Source: Prosopis cineraria
Taxonomy: Eukaryota > Streptophyta > Magnoliopsida > Fabales > Fabaceae
Assembly (NCBI RefSeq): GCF_029017545.1
Contig: NW_026555333.1
Span: 25,713,624-25,777,623, forward strand
Direction: 5' to 3'
Length of the DNA stretch: 64,000 nucleotides
The notes beneath the pieces are model-generated. The model was given only the letters and a program-made list of their open reading frames with translations, did no database searches and was not told the origin of the DNA. Both the position numbers and the translations under genes were made by a program. Below, in pieces: positions 45,742 to 58,196 of this stretch (its first letter is position 1; every line of letters starts with the position of its first letter).

Positions 45742-48642
45742 TGTAAATTCTTTAATTTGGAATTATTACTAATTTAGGGGTGAATTAGTAACTTCATATG
45801 TGATTAAGATTTTGGATGAAGGAATGTTATTTTGACTTTTTGAGATGTCACATGCCTAGATTAGAGTAGGAGAATGCCATTATGAAGTGAAGCGTGTGAG
45901 TGCAGTGAGGAGTTTCCTCATTGTTCCACATATTATGACTAGTGTTGAATATACTATGGCGCATGGCACAAAAATTGAATGGATAAGAATGTATCTAGTC
46001 ATGGAAGGCAAAAGACATAAAGAGAAAGGGAATGTGAAAGAGTAGAGAAGAGATGGAGCTCTGTTAAGGCAAACATTTTCAAAAGCAAGGATGACTTTTC
46101 TGACCAATTACTTATCGGGTAAGTCTCATATTGCCTTAACTTTCAATTCTACACTATTTTCTCTTAGTTAAAACTATTAGGGAATTGAATTGAAAGTCTT
46201 AAGGGGTTAATTTCTTACTCTATAGTAATAAAAAGGGTCTTTGAAATTAGGACTTTATGATTGACTTGAGCCTAAACAATAAAGCTTTGAAACTTTAAGC
46301 TCAAATTAGTCAAATTTGAAAAGAGAAAATAGGTGGAATTTGGAAATAAGCATGTTAATAGTTGTAATAGATGACATCCAGGGTTAGAAAGTGAAAATGG
46401 ATTTGAATAGGGGAAATGATAGTATATAGTGTTTAATTTTTGGAAGTGATATTATTAAGTCAATGTGGTTATTGATTCTAGGTGCTAATATGGTGTAGAT
46501 TGTTGTGTAATGCGTGAATTTAAGTAAAAAGGGCTTACGTAGAACAAGTGTGCAACAAATAACCTTTCTTAAGAATAAAACGGTTGAAGTAATTATATAG
46601 TTTCTTATGTTTATTTGCTGTTATAACCACATAGGATCGTAAATGCACAAATGATGAATTGATGTTTGTGCGACTTTCATGACCCATGTTTTATAAGGTG
46701 CATCGTTTTGGCATTAAGTGGTTTTGAAATACTTGGTAACTAATAATTTTCAAATGAAATGAATATATATAGTGTGATTTGTGGAAAAGTGATGGCATAT
46801 GCGTGTGAAAGGCATGATCATAAGGGGTAAGAGTTTACCTTGGACACATGTGGATGTGTGTGGAGAGATGTGAATAAACAAATACATATGGTTAGACTGG
46901 CATTATGGGATATCTAGTGCAACAAATTATATCGAGCTAACACCACAGGAAATCTGGTGTAGCATTATATTGGGACTGTTATCATAAGACATTTAGGTAA
47001 TCTGGCAACTCCTTAGTGCTTGTGAGGGTGCAGTTAAGAGTCAACAACACCCCTATCACAAATGTGTGTGAAGGGAAAACTATAGTCTAAAACTAAAATA
47101 GAATACCTTTGGCTGAGTGTTTCTACCACTAAAGGTGTACTTGTGTCAATTTGTGATTGGTCCATTAAAGCCCATGTTTTCAAGTCAGGGAGCTTTGGAT
47201 GATTGGTGGACAGTTGAATATGCTAGTGTCTATAAATATGGAAATTTAGAAAATGATAGATTATTTGTATATACATCTTTTAAACTATTATTTTAGTTTT
47301 ATTTACTTATATGTGGTTATTTTTGTTATTAAGCATTTAATAAACTATTTTGGTTACTAAAATTATTATCTCACCTATGGTTATTTATATTTTTGCAGGC
47401 TCTGACACAAGTAGTGTGAAAGGGAAAAATACAGGCAAAGGCTAGAGAATATCTTTCTCTAGTTACCTATTGTAAGAAGTTGGTGTAATGAACTTGTGTT
47501 ATATAAGTTGTATATTTGTATATTAGTTGCTATAGGAGTATATAATTGTGCATAAGTATTTTAATTATGAATGTGAGCATGATTTTGTATCCAACCCTAT
47601 ATGATACATATATAAGTGTGTTTGAAGTGAAAGTGATGATACAGGCTAGGAGATTGATTATGAGTATGTGTATAGAATGAAGTATGATGAATGTGCCAAG
47701 TTTGGCTAATCGTGTAAAATTATGTGGAATAATACAGTTATGCCTAAATGTGTGTGAAATGGGCCGTTAACTGGCCAAATTTTGATATATTTGTGATAAT
47801 ATGTATATGAATGGTCAATTAGGCAAAAATTGTGTCATTGAATATGGTCAAGGCATTAGAAATTGCTAATAACTTATGGTTTCCAATTGAGGTGCTCAAG
47901 CAAAAGATTTTGACTTAAATTAGTCAAAATTTACTTAGGTGTCCAACTTTTAAATAAATATCAGATTTAAATAAAACTAGTGTCATTGGTTAGATTTTGA
48001 AACAAGTTTCATATGGGCTCTTGATTCACACTGATCAGATATTGGATGTAAAAATAGTGCATGTCTGAAATTCGTATCAAAACTACTATTTTGGCATTAG
48101 AAATTGATGTGTATGCCATGGCCCATGTTTCACATGCCATGACAAAAGGGACAGAGCCAATGCTAGTGTCTCTATGCCACATGCTATGACACATGTGGCA
48201 CATGTCATAGCACATGGCTCATATTTTACCCAAATTGTGTTGTTTGGAATCAGTTTCCTTTGAGGTTTTCATACATATGATTTGAGTGCTTTCGCTATAT
48301 ACTATTTTACAACAAGAGCATTTTAGAAATGGTTTTCAAATGTTTAAATTGAGATCCCAACCTTTCTTAAAAAGATTTTATTTGATCACATACTATGACC
48401 CTTATGGCACATGCCATAGTGCATGGCTCATATTTTGCCCAAATTATGTTGCTTGGAATCAGTTTCCTTTAAGGTTCTCATGCACATGATTTGAGTGTTT
48501 TCGCTATGTACTATTTTACAACTTGAATATTTTAGAAATGGTTTTCAAATGTTTAAAGTGAGATCTCAACCTTTCTTTAAAAGATTTTATTTGATAGATT
48601 GTGTGTTAAGGATTGAATGGTAATGTAGGGAAGGGCATTATA
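45742..48642 (+). repeat. Element 3 5' LTR (family A)
   Basis: It runs from TGTAAATTCTTTAATTTGG to AAGGGCATTATA, 2901 bp, close to the solo LTR length of 2801. It includes the first dyad region (45895-45975), CTTATCGGGTAAGTCTCATA (46112), GGTTGAAGTAATTATATAG (46582), a reduced minisatellite (one unit, 46995), TTTTTGCAGGCTCTGACAC (47389), the second dyad region (48110-48230) and a 209-bp tandem duplication. A PBS and gag follow. Confidence 0.75.
48198..48610 (+). repeat. 209-bp tandem duplication inside an LTR
   Basis: Two units begin at 48198 (GCACATGTCATAGCACATGG) and 48407 (GCACATGCCATAGTGCATGG). They run in register through GGAATCAGTTTCCTTT and TTAGAAATGGTTTTCAAATG. Roughly one base in ten differs, so the duplication is old. 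Confidence 0.85.
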
Positions 48643-48648
48643 AATTAT

Positions 48649-48660
48649 TGGTATTAGATT
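48649..48660 (+). other. Element 3 primer-binding site, iMet type
   Basis: TGGTATTAGATT sits seven bases after the LTR end. It differs from the plant initiator-Met PBS TGGTATCAGAGC mainly by C-to-T and neighbouring changes. Confidence 0.6.
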
Positions 48661-48798
48661 CTTAAGTTTTAGGATTTGGTTAGCCTGCTTGTTTGATGCA
48701 TTCATCCTAATACATAGCAACTTATATCTCTTTTCATTACACCACTCTTTCCTTTTTGCTTAACTTTCTTTTATTTCCATTGTTAGGAGAGGAGAAAA

Positions 48799-49475
48799 AT
48801 GAGAAAAGGTACTTAGGTTTTGAGAGGTACTTTGAGCATTGAGACATCTGGTAGATGATGAGCCTATATCAGAGGTTCAACTAGATGAGCACCAACAAGG
48901 AGATAGAAAAGATGATCTATTAGAGGAGTTGAGGAATATGATGATCGATATAAGGAGGATAGTTCAGGATCATGATGTGTTGTTAAGGGTCAGAGACTAG
49001 AGAGATAAAAGGGAAGATCAGGATAAACCGATACTAGAAGAAGCTCATAGCAGACCTAAACCATCTCCAGCTTCAGGTAATAGACAGGCAATGGGAACTA
49101 GTATGGATCCATTTATAGACTAAGCCTGGAAGACCTTTGTGAGATTCAATCTACTGACATTTGATAAGAGTATGAAAGAGGATGAGGCTGAATAGTGGAT
49201 CAAGCACCTCGAGACTATATTTGAGGTGGTGACTTGCACATTAAAGCAGAAGGTGACCTTGGCTATGGCATAATTAGTTAGAGCAACCAAGAGATGGTGG
49301 GATTTAGTAAGGCTTGCTGGTGGTGTGAAGTTGGCATAGGAAGAATTCAAGATGTTCTTTGATTACTACTTCCCAATTTCTTTTCATACCAAGAAGGAAG
49401 AAGATTTTTACTCATTTAGCTAAGGGGATTTGGATTAGGAAGAATTCATCAAAAGATTCAATCACCTATCGGCCT
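48799..49475 (+). pseudogene. gag: Element 3 gag, broken and truncated
   Basis: The leader after the LTR (48643-48798) and the ATGAGAAAAGG start at 48799 parallel element 1. The capsid domain at about 49125-49440 reads AWKTFVRFNLLTFDKSMKED, then WIKHLETIFEVVTC, ATKRWWDLVRLAGGVK and EEFKMFFDYYFPISF, with stops at positions of Q and W codons. It stays collinear with element 1 gag until about 49475 (RFNHLSA), then turns into unrelated sequence and a minus-strand LTR. Nucleocapsid and all of pol are missing. Confidence 0.8.
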
Positions 49476-49511
49476 AAATTTAAGGTAGTAGCAGCTAGAT
49501 TTTCTCCACGA

Positions 49512-52266
49512 TGTAATCTCCTCTTATATCCGGTAGACACAAGAGAAGATGAACTAAATCACTACACTAATCACACCAATCAATAATCAAATATTTTGTT
49601 TGAAATGCTTGAGCCCAAAACACATTTTATAAAATCATAAGACATTCGAGCAATAAGCAGCGAAAACAAAATTGTATGCATTCATCAACAACATTGCATG
49701 GCCTATAAATAAAGAAGTCAAGTCAGAATATAAGCAATGCATTGTAATGGGCAGCATAGAGCCACACAGCTAGATTTCCTCTGTGTCATGCACTACGATA
49801 TGACACGCCATGTGCCACGGTACACAAATCTGAATTTGCTACTATCATTTGATCACAAAAATGATGAACTTTTGACATGCGCCATTTACTTATACAACGT
49901 CCAATAGAAGTAATTCACGTACCCCACGAAGCTTGTCTCATAAGTCAGCTAATGAGATAGATTTGGACATGATTTAATGATTTGATCAAAATTTAGACAC
50001 CTAAGAGCAAAAAATCACTTTTTTTTTAAATTTTCACACACCTAAGCACTCAAATCGACCCCATTGTCTCATTAAATCACATAAGGCCTTAAACTAAGTC
50101 TAAAAGGACCTAACATACCTAATTAATCACATTTCATAACATATATACACATATATCAAAATTCGGCCATTCAACGGCCCATTTCCACTTTTCACAATAT
50201 TACACCAAACACATCAATTTGGTCATTTTTACCATAAATTCACTACAAATCATGACTTAACATATAATTCCACATTTTCCACATGGTCATTACTAAATCT
50301 TAGGCAATATCATTTTCACTACATATTTCCACACATAGGCTAAGATTTACCAAAATTCACAACATTCACCATAATTTCTACATTCAATAACTTATAACTA
50401 TTCAAATCATGCATGCAGTCCTATGGCCACTTATATACACAAAATTCACACTAAATTAGTTCATTACACAAACTCAAAGCTTCCACACAACTATGATAGC
50501 ACTATGCTGGTCCAAACTCTTTTCTCTTACCCTGATCACTGCTTTGTTTTGTAAAAATATAACCATAGTGGTGAGACAAAAATTCAAATAATAAAATAAC
50601 TCAATTCTATTGACTACTACATGCAACTATATGAAAGTATAACATAATATACCATCAATTATAACATATAATTTATATTTCCTTTCAAACCACACAACAT
50701 ATGTGAATTCACTCGTTTTCTACTTATTTTTTACTTTCCACTACTTTACCATATATACAGTATAATCACTACTGACTGAACCTCCAAATCACCCCAACAT
50801 GAAACCATAGGCTCACCTTAGACCAATAACACTCTTATCGGCCTTGAGCTTACTTTTAGTAGTAGAATCACATGGCTAAAGGTGTTCTATCTCACTTTTG
50901 GACTATAGTTTCCCCCAATACACACAAAAGGGTGTTGTTGACTCTAACACCATATCACACAAATACTAAGGAGTCTAGATATCCAACATCACACCTTAAT
51001 AGGAATTAAGGAGATAATCTCCAACACCACACCTCAAAAGCTATTAAGGAGATACAATTCTCCAATACCGCACCCTGTTGGGCACTAGAGAGAATATGTC
51101 ATATGATCTTATCACCTCACTCCACACGAGTGAACTACTGCCCCTATGATCATGCTTTCTAAACCAATTATAAGTTCCTAATCACCACTTTACTCATATA
51201 TATACATATACACATTTCTATATCAAATTACACAATTTCATTACTTGTTTAACCAAAATCCCTTTTCATGCAATAAACATTCAATTCTATAAAACATGAT
51301 CAATTTAAAACAATTTTACGTACTATATAGCACACTCACATATGGTTACAATAAATAGTCAAACATGAAAAGTTATTCAGTTACCTCAACCCTTTTATTA
51401 CTAGAAAGGTTACCCATAGATTTCAACTACCACAAAAGCTCATCACAAGCTTCCTTTCTCAACTCAAATGCGTGATATGCCAATCTATACACAATTGGCA
51501 CAATTAATCAATTTAATTCAAATTGACCGAAACTACTTAGTTGCTACTTATGGCTACATTTAGTCATCTATTCTTTTCCATTTATCTATTCTAGGTATAT
51601 TACTACTCAATCACTACTTTACATCACCTCAACTGGCCTCATTCCACTCAAGGAAGCTTTTCACCCTTATTTTCTATTGAATTAGGGCCAAATAGAGCCT
51701 ACAGGTTCAAAGCTCTATCGTTTAGCTCTAAACTAATCACAAAGCTCTAATTTAACTCTCGAAAACCTTTTTATTATTATTGGATAAGAATCAATCCCCT
51801 TAAATTTCACTGATTTAATTTCTTTATAACTTATATTTAGAGAAATTTGGATAGAATGGAAGGTAAGGGTTATACAAAGCTTACCCGATAAATTACTAAT
51901 CAGAGATGCCTTCCAATGCTCTAAAATGGCTTGCCCTATCACACCTTAGCTTCCTTTCCTCTTCTTCTCATGTTTTCATGTTTCTTCTTTGAAATTTACC
52001 CAATTTCATGACCTAAAAAGGCACTTTTTGGTTCATGCACCATGGCGCATGTAGCACTAATCATGGCATGTAGCATAGTGAGAAGAATTCTCACCATGTG
52101 CACATGCTTCGATCCAAAACACGATCCTTTTACCTATATCTTCCCATACAACATTCCAATGAGTCAAATTATCAAGTAATCATTCAAACCTCTAATCCTT
52201 TACTAATTACTACTTTACCCTTAATTAATAACTAATCGTAGAATTAGAAAATCAAGATGTTATACA
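49512..52266 (-). mobile_element. Family A LTR, minus strand
   Basis: On the minus strand it starts TGTATAACATCTTGATTTTC and ends GGAGATTACA, 2755 bp. It is collinear with the solo LTR at 33239-36039: dyad regions at 52035-52090 and 49780-49830, four-unit minisatellite at 50938-51105, ACTTTTGGACTATAGTTTCCC and CATGATCATAGGGG-type segments. The flanking pentamers CACGA and TAACA do not match. Its upstream neighbour is truncated gag, and its downstream neighbour is another LTR broken in the dyad region. Confidence 0.7.
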
Positions 52267-54715
52267 TAACATATGGTATAAAGAAACATGCTCTGCCTCT
52301 ACATCATGTGTTGTGGCTTGCACTCTATGTACTAGATTCTACTGTTATGATAGATTTGTGATATAAACTTCTGCCATGCATCATTTTCACATATGATGTT
52401 TGATTAGAGTAATTCAAGCGGCCATACGAAGCTTATAACGTAACCTATCTAATAAAGTTTGGACATGATTCAATGATCTGATTATAAATTGGACACTTGG
52501 GTGTATAAAGCTACATTTCTTTCAAAATGGAGCACTCTAAGTGTTCAATTCTTAAATCTTGCCTCATTAGATTACTTTGGGTCTTAAACCAAGTCAAAAG
52601 GGACCAAATGCACTTGATTGAAACATTATATCACATATATCACATCACAATCATAATTTGACCTCTCAATGCCACATTATATACGTGGTTTTATATTAGG
52701 CATACCACATAATCACACAAATACAAATATACTTCTACATTCACAAAACAATTCACTTGATTTACACACAAATGAGATCAAGCCTTACCATTTGGTCAAG
52801 TTTCACACAAGCACACATTATCACATAACAATTCATATTCAATACTAGTGGAACAAGTTATACAACATCTCATACACTTTCTTGATTAGCATCTCACCCT
52901 ACCCGTGTATTTGCCACTGTGATACAATCAGGGAGATGTAATATCAAATATACAAGCAAGTTATCAAACAATATCACCGCATATACACATTTACATACAC
53001 ATATGCATCCTAATTGGCAACCAAAATTATTTAAATACAAATATACATTCATTACATATATAGGTAGCTAAACTGCTACCAAATGAAGCTAATCTTTCCT
53101 CACTTCCTTTCTCGACCTTCTTATACTCTCTTCACCTGGATACAGAAGGTTACAAAGTAAGACCTAAGTCATAGTAACTATGATAAACCCCTATTATTGA
53201 TTTGTAAGCAAAATTAAATACGAGAGATAAAGTAGCATTAATTTCAATAAAGAGCAGTGTAAATAGATACACACACAATGACATGCTTATTCATCCACTA
53301 TGCTCATGCACTCCTGGTTCCTATTAATAGAGCAATCTCAATGCTCGAACTAAAACTTCTAGCCTTACATGAAATAGAGCACACTAAACCACTTCCTCAA
53401 ACCAGGCATCATAATATGAGTGGTCTCTTAAGTTCCCACTTGTAGTACATGCTTAATGCTTAAACTATCAGGACTTCCTAGCCTTACATAAAGTAAAGCC
53501 CACAACCCCCTACCCTAGGCTAGGGTACACTCGTGGATGCATATACTCCTAGGTCCTCCTTAGCGGACCATTATCAATACCTAAAACCTTTCAGGACTTC
53601 CTAGCCTTACCTAGAGTAGGGTTGCAACCCCCTACCCTAGTTTAAAGTACACTTGTAGAGGCAAATACACGTCTCTTTGCATACATTGCAAGCATTACTC
53701 ACACACGCATATGCATATTTTTTCTCAACATTGCTACTCTATCATTTCCTAAAACACAATGCATATAGTTAATACAAAATACTTGTAAATCATTTTACGA
53801 ACTAACAGATAAAAAGATTACTCTAATTACCTTTTTACCCTTATTATTGAGGTTACCATTCTCGTTGAACTTCTCAAATTGGTTAAACTTTTACTAGCAA
53901 TCCTCAAATGCTCAATCTATACTATGAACATCAGTTAATCAGTTTCTAACACCCAACACAAGGTATTAATTTAGCCAAGCCAAATTCTTTAGCATATAAA
54001 ATAGTTTAACTAATACTGTTTGAGTTCACATAATCCATTCTCTATAGTTATTTGCCATTAAACTATTTAAATGACCAAAGAACCCCCTTAACTCATTCAA
54101 TTAACAATTTTCATCCTTAATAGCTTAACCATTTAGGCTAAATAAAGCCTATACCTTTAAGGTTCAACCTTTAAACCTCAAACCAGTTGCAAAACCTTAG
54201 CTTCACACCCAACAACCCTTTTAAAATCTTTTCCTTAGATTTTAATCGCTTAAAACTCTCTAACTCAATTTCTCTATTAACTAAACTTAGAGAAATTAGG
54301 GTAGATATATAGTACAAGATGGTATGAAACTTATCTAGCAAGTCACTGGTTAGAACAAACTCCTAAACTCTTGTAAAATCATTGCCCTAGTAGAGGAAAA
54401 CCTTCTTCTCTCCTCCTTTATTTCTTTTCCTTCTTTTCTCTTTTAGCTCATGAGCTGATTCACGCTGGTTTATCCAAATTCTATGTCATGCGTCGATGCA
54501 TGCAATAGATGTTGCGGCATATGACACGGTAAGATAACTCTCACTAATGCTCGCGCGCCATGCTCCAGATCATCGTCTCGCCTTTCGATCCTATTAACAT
54601 ACTAACAACTAATAGCACATGTTAATCCACTATCCAAAACTATAATCAATTTACTAATTACTAATTTACCCTTAATTAGCAACTAGTTTCCTGGATTGAA
54701 ATTCATGATGTTACA
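52267..54715 (-). mobile_element. Family A-related LTR, minus strand, 3' end missing
   Basis: It begins (minus) TGTAACATCATGAATTTCAA at 54715 and has the first dyad region at 54480-54560 and the conserved GTCCAAACTTTATTAG block near 52450. It stops in the second dyad region, at ATACCATATG, where the LTR at 49512-52266 starts. Its start is closest to that of the LTR at 18985. It contains a ~120-bp direct repeat. Confidence 0.65.
53354..53715. repeat. Imperfect ~120-bp direct repeat, about 3 copies
   Basis: GGACTTCCTAGCCTTACATA (53471) recurs at 53594, each followed by a CCCCCTACCCTAG segment. A more diverged copy starts near 53354 (ACTTCTAGCCTTACATG). It lies within the minus-strand LTR and replaces the usual CTCCAACACC minisatellite region. 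Confidence 0.75.
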
Positions 54716-55250
54716 AAATTCTTGACTTGAAGAGTTGAATTTTTACTAATTATAAGTAGAGTTGTGAGCTTTAGCTTTTCTTCTTTAAACTCAAGTCTCA
54801 AATATGTTTTTCTTGTATTTTGAAAGGTTTTAATCATACATACAATATCTTTTTCCAAACCACTTTATGAGATTTGTTGTTATTTTCATGTATTTTGAAT
54901 TCTTTTAAACATTCAAGGTGTGGATCGACTTCATTTTCTCTGTATAGGTAAGCAACCCCCAAATTTGAATTGTTAAAACTTTTCTTATTGTGAGAGAATT
55001 TTTAAATTATGCTCTAGCTTCCTTATCTTAAACCCAAATCCCAAACATGTTTTCCTGTTATTCGATTATTTTTATCTATACATGCATATTTATTTGCATA
55101 TATATTCTTTATTGCCATTGCTATTATCATCTATTTATGATTTCTGGCAATAATAGGAAAAATTCTCTACCATAACTCACCTATTAGTACAATAAATGAC
55201 AAAAAGAATATAAAGAATACTTAGTATTGTTAGATCCTATTTTTTTGTAA
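54716..55250. other. Non-coding DNA between LTR and young element
   Basis: AT-rich, with no recognised gene. It is the left flank of the young retrotransposon insertion and is continuous with 63253 onward if the element is removed. Confidence 0.55.
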
Positions 55251-55255
55251 GATGG
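55251..55255 (+). repeat. Target-site duplication GATGG, left copy
   Basis: GATGG lies directly before the LTR start TGATAG. The identical pentamer follows the 3' LTR at 63248-63252. Confidence 0.93.
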
Positions 55256-57140
55256 TGATAGAACACATTTGTTACCCACTTTTATTTGTCAATTAGGACC
55301 ATTTTATTAATTATTTATCACCTTCAAGTGCACACATTGCATTAGATTTGGAACTTTGTCTAAGTTTCTAAGATCAGTGCACTAGGGGCATTTTGGTCCA
55401 AAAAATGAACTTTTGAGAAAATGTACAAGAAAAATTGAAAAAGTGCATTTTATGTCCAGTTGATCAATGGTGAAATTATATTTTTAAAATTCATTTTAGT
55501 TTGGGAGTAATTAAATAAAAAAAGTCAACACTTTCTTAAGTGTCTTAGTTTGTCCTAGTTTTTGGTTTGCCTTTGTGTGAAAATTTTTATATAATTTTGT
55601 GCAGCCTGAAACTTGGTTAATTTAATAAATTCTCCCTTCTAAATATGAATTTAATTCTGGACATGAATTAGATTTTATTATATCATATGCTATTTAATTG
55701 AATTATGTGATTTATGTGACATAGGTGGCATGTGACTTGTGCATCAATTGGGCAATTGAGGTCAACACTCCTTGAGGTCAATGGCTGATGGTTTACACGT
55801 GAATTATGATTATTTTGAGAGGTTAAATCAGCTAAAATGATGTGGATGACACATGGGAAATTAGGCACACATTGGAATCATCTACAAACCAATAGGAAGT
55901 TGCCACCTTGCAAGTGTGACAAGGCTCCCATTTACATTTTAATTTCTTTTTCCTTATTTTAATTAAGCTTCAGCTGATGGGAGACACCAAGGAGCACGCC
56001 ATTTTAAGCTTCAAATGGGATCCAACACATATCTCATTCATCTTCCACATTCTCTCTCTCTTGTTCATAGTGTTCTTCATTTTCTCTCTTTTGTTCTTCA
56101 CTTTCCAGCACCCTAACCTCCATTTTCGGCCACCAAACCTCTACAAAACTCATACCATTCTTCTCCTCTCTTCATTTTCGTTCCATCCCTTCCATTTTCA
56201 CAAGGATTGAAGCTCATTTTCATCATTCAAGAGCTATGGAGTTTGGCCTTCACAAGCAATCACTAGGGTTCTTGAAGATGAAGATTGGCTAAGTTTCTTT
56301 GTGGAATCCTAGAGAGATGAAGATGGAGGATGAGTCTTGAGCTTCAAATTGGCTAAGTTCTTTTGTTTCCTATCCTCTTCTCTTTTTACTAGATGGTTAG
56401 ATTCCTTAATCTAGGGTTTAATCATCTTAGCTTATAAATTCTAATTTGAATTTGATGTTGATGTAAAGAGAGAGGATTGTTTCATTTAATTTCTTCCTTG
56501 GACAGCCATGACTGAATTTTGCCACTCTTTGTTTGGCACATAATCTTGTGTTTTTCAATTAGTGAATTTCTTGTGTTAATATTGCATAATCTTGTGGTGT
56601 TAATGCTTGTGTTGTTGAGTAGCTTGACATAATCTTGTGGTTGCTCAATTTATGTGTTTGACCATGGCTGTTGAGAGAGGATTTTGAATGAATCACTTGG
56701 CTAATGTCTTCACCAATTGGTTAATTGAACTAGGGACTTTAATCTAAGACCTAGGGAGGTTAGTTAATTAGGTTAATTGGCTTTGGATAATTTTCTTAAG
56801 TCATGACAGCTTTAGTCAAGAGGAAAGGGAAGCTAAACTTAGCCTAATCATGAGAAGATAATGAATCCAAAATCAACTAATCTCTAGGGTTCCATTATTG
56901 CGAAAAGGGAAGTTCATTTCACTCACTTTCACTAGCATTTTAATTACTTGCACATTAGGTAATTAGTTTAGATAATTAGCTAGGTAACTAAATTCCTACA
57001 AACTTTGGTTGATTTATTTCACTAGATAACTTTCAATTAGACTTAAAACCATTCCTTGGGAGATGACCTAGGGTTGGCCCTATATTGCATTAGGGTTAGC
57101 TTTAGTGTAATTTTGAGGATAAGCGACTAATTTCCTATCA
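55256..57140 (+). repeat. 5' LTR of young element
   Basis: 1885 bp, TGATAGAACACATTTG to GCGACTAATTTCCTATCA. A TATA-like TATATAA is at 55588-55594, but the transcription start is not established. A 77-codon ORF (MGDTKEHAILSFKWDP..., 55977-56210), hydrophobic in its first half, is present and recurs in the other LTR. Confidence 0.95.
55977..56210 (+). CDS. Small ORF in 5' LTR, function unknown
   Basis: 77 codons from ATG, starting MGDTKEHAILSF. A hydrophobic segment (about residues 20-43, rich in F, L and I) could be a membrane span, and the C-terminus is rich in H and F. The 3' LTR copy (62085-62318) differs at two residues. Because the LTRs are nearly identical anyway, conservation is no evidence of function. 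It may simply be an open frame in a CT-rich stretch. Confidence 0.2.
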   Translation: MGDTKEHAILSFKWDPTHISFIFHILSLLFIVFFIFSLLFFTFQHPNLHFRPPNLYKTHTILLLSSFSFHPFHFHKD

Positions 57141-57146
57141 AAATTT

Positions 57147-57164
57147 TGGCGCCGTTGCCGGGGA
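57147..57164 (+). other. Primer-binding site, tRNA-Asp type
   Basis: TGGCGCCGTTGCCGGGGA starts six bases after the LTR end and is the complement of the 3' end of plant tRNA-Asp including its CCA. Athila and related gypsy elements are known to use this primer. Confidence 0.92.
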
Positions 57165-58196
57165 ATGGTTTAAGTTTAATTCTAAGGTTGCTTAGTACCT
57201 AATTTACATTTTTAGTGTTCCTAGAAAATTTTTTGAAAAATTATAAAAATTTGTGTTTTGTGTTTTGTTTAGTGTTTTTTGTGTGTTTTGAGTGTTTTTA
57301 TTCTGTTTTGAAAAAAAAAAAATTAGTGCAATTTTCGTTGGTTTGGTGTAGAGCTGAAAATACTCTGTTTCTAGTGTCTCTGTCTAAAATTGAAAAATTA
57401 ACTGGGAATGAGTCTGAGGGAATTTGAACTTGAAATTTATTTCATTGAAAGCTCTATATCTTAGCTTCACTTTAAAATTGGTTTGGTCAATTTTGGACGT
57501 GGGAGTGTCCTGTGGAAATTTTACAATCTAACAAGGTCCAGGGAGCCATTACAGAGGATTCCCAAAACCCTGTTTCAACTTTGAGTTAGCATATCTTCCT
57601 CTTTGTGCGTTCAAATTGATTGATTTGAGTTTCATTTTTCTTATCACTGTCTTATATTTGTTTCTTGTGTTTAGGATTTTCTTCAATTTTTCCATTTTCC
57701 TATTTGAAAGTTTGTTAGAAGCTCTGAAGGTCTTCTGGACGAAATCCTGTTTCTCCAGACCTGTGGACCAACTTGTGAAAAATTCTGGGAACGATTGGGA
57801 GGGATTTGTAATCTGAAAGTTTTATATAATTTTTCTGAATATCTCTTGTGTATCTCATAAAAGTTTCAGGTGAATTTCTCATATGGATTGGCTGCTAAAA
57901 AATCCACAAGTTCACTATCTCCAGAAAGCCTACTGTGCAAATTCCAGAATTGTCAAAGCTTCTTGATTGAGCATTTCTAACTCTCTTTCTACTTGTTTGG
58001 TGTTGTTTTTGATTTTTTTTTATTGTTTTTAATTCAAATAGAAAAAAAAAGAAAAAAAATTTCTCTTGATTTTTGTTTGCTTGCATTTCCACTCATACAC
58101 TTGCAAAGGGCATATCATTTGAGCTTCCTTGGTCTTTCCATCATTTTGAGCTTGAATTTGAATCATTGCTTGTGGATATAAATTTCATTGCATTTT
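57165..58196 (+). other. Leader between PBS and ORF
   Basis: About 1 kb, T-rich, with only short open frames. Two stretches (about 57340-57450 and 57720-57830) share an imperfect theme of GGGAATGA/GGGAACGATTGGGAGGG followed by GAAAG...TAT, possibly an internal repeat. It would be the 5' untranslated and probable packaging region. Confidence 0.6.
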
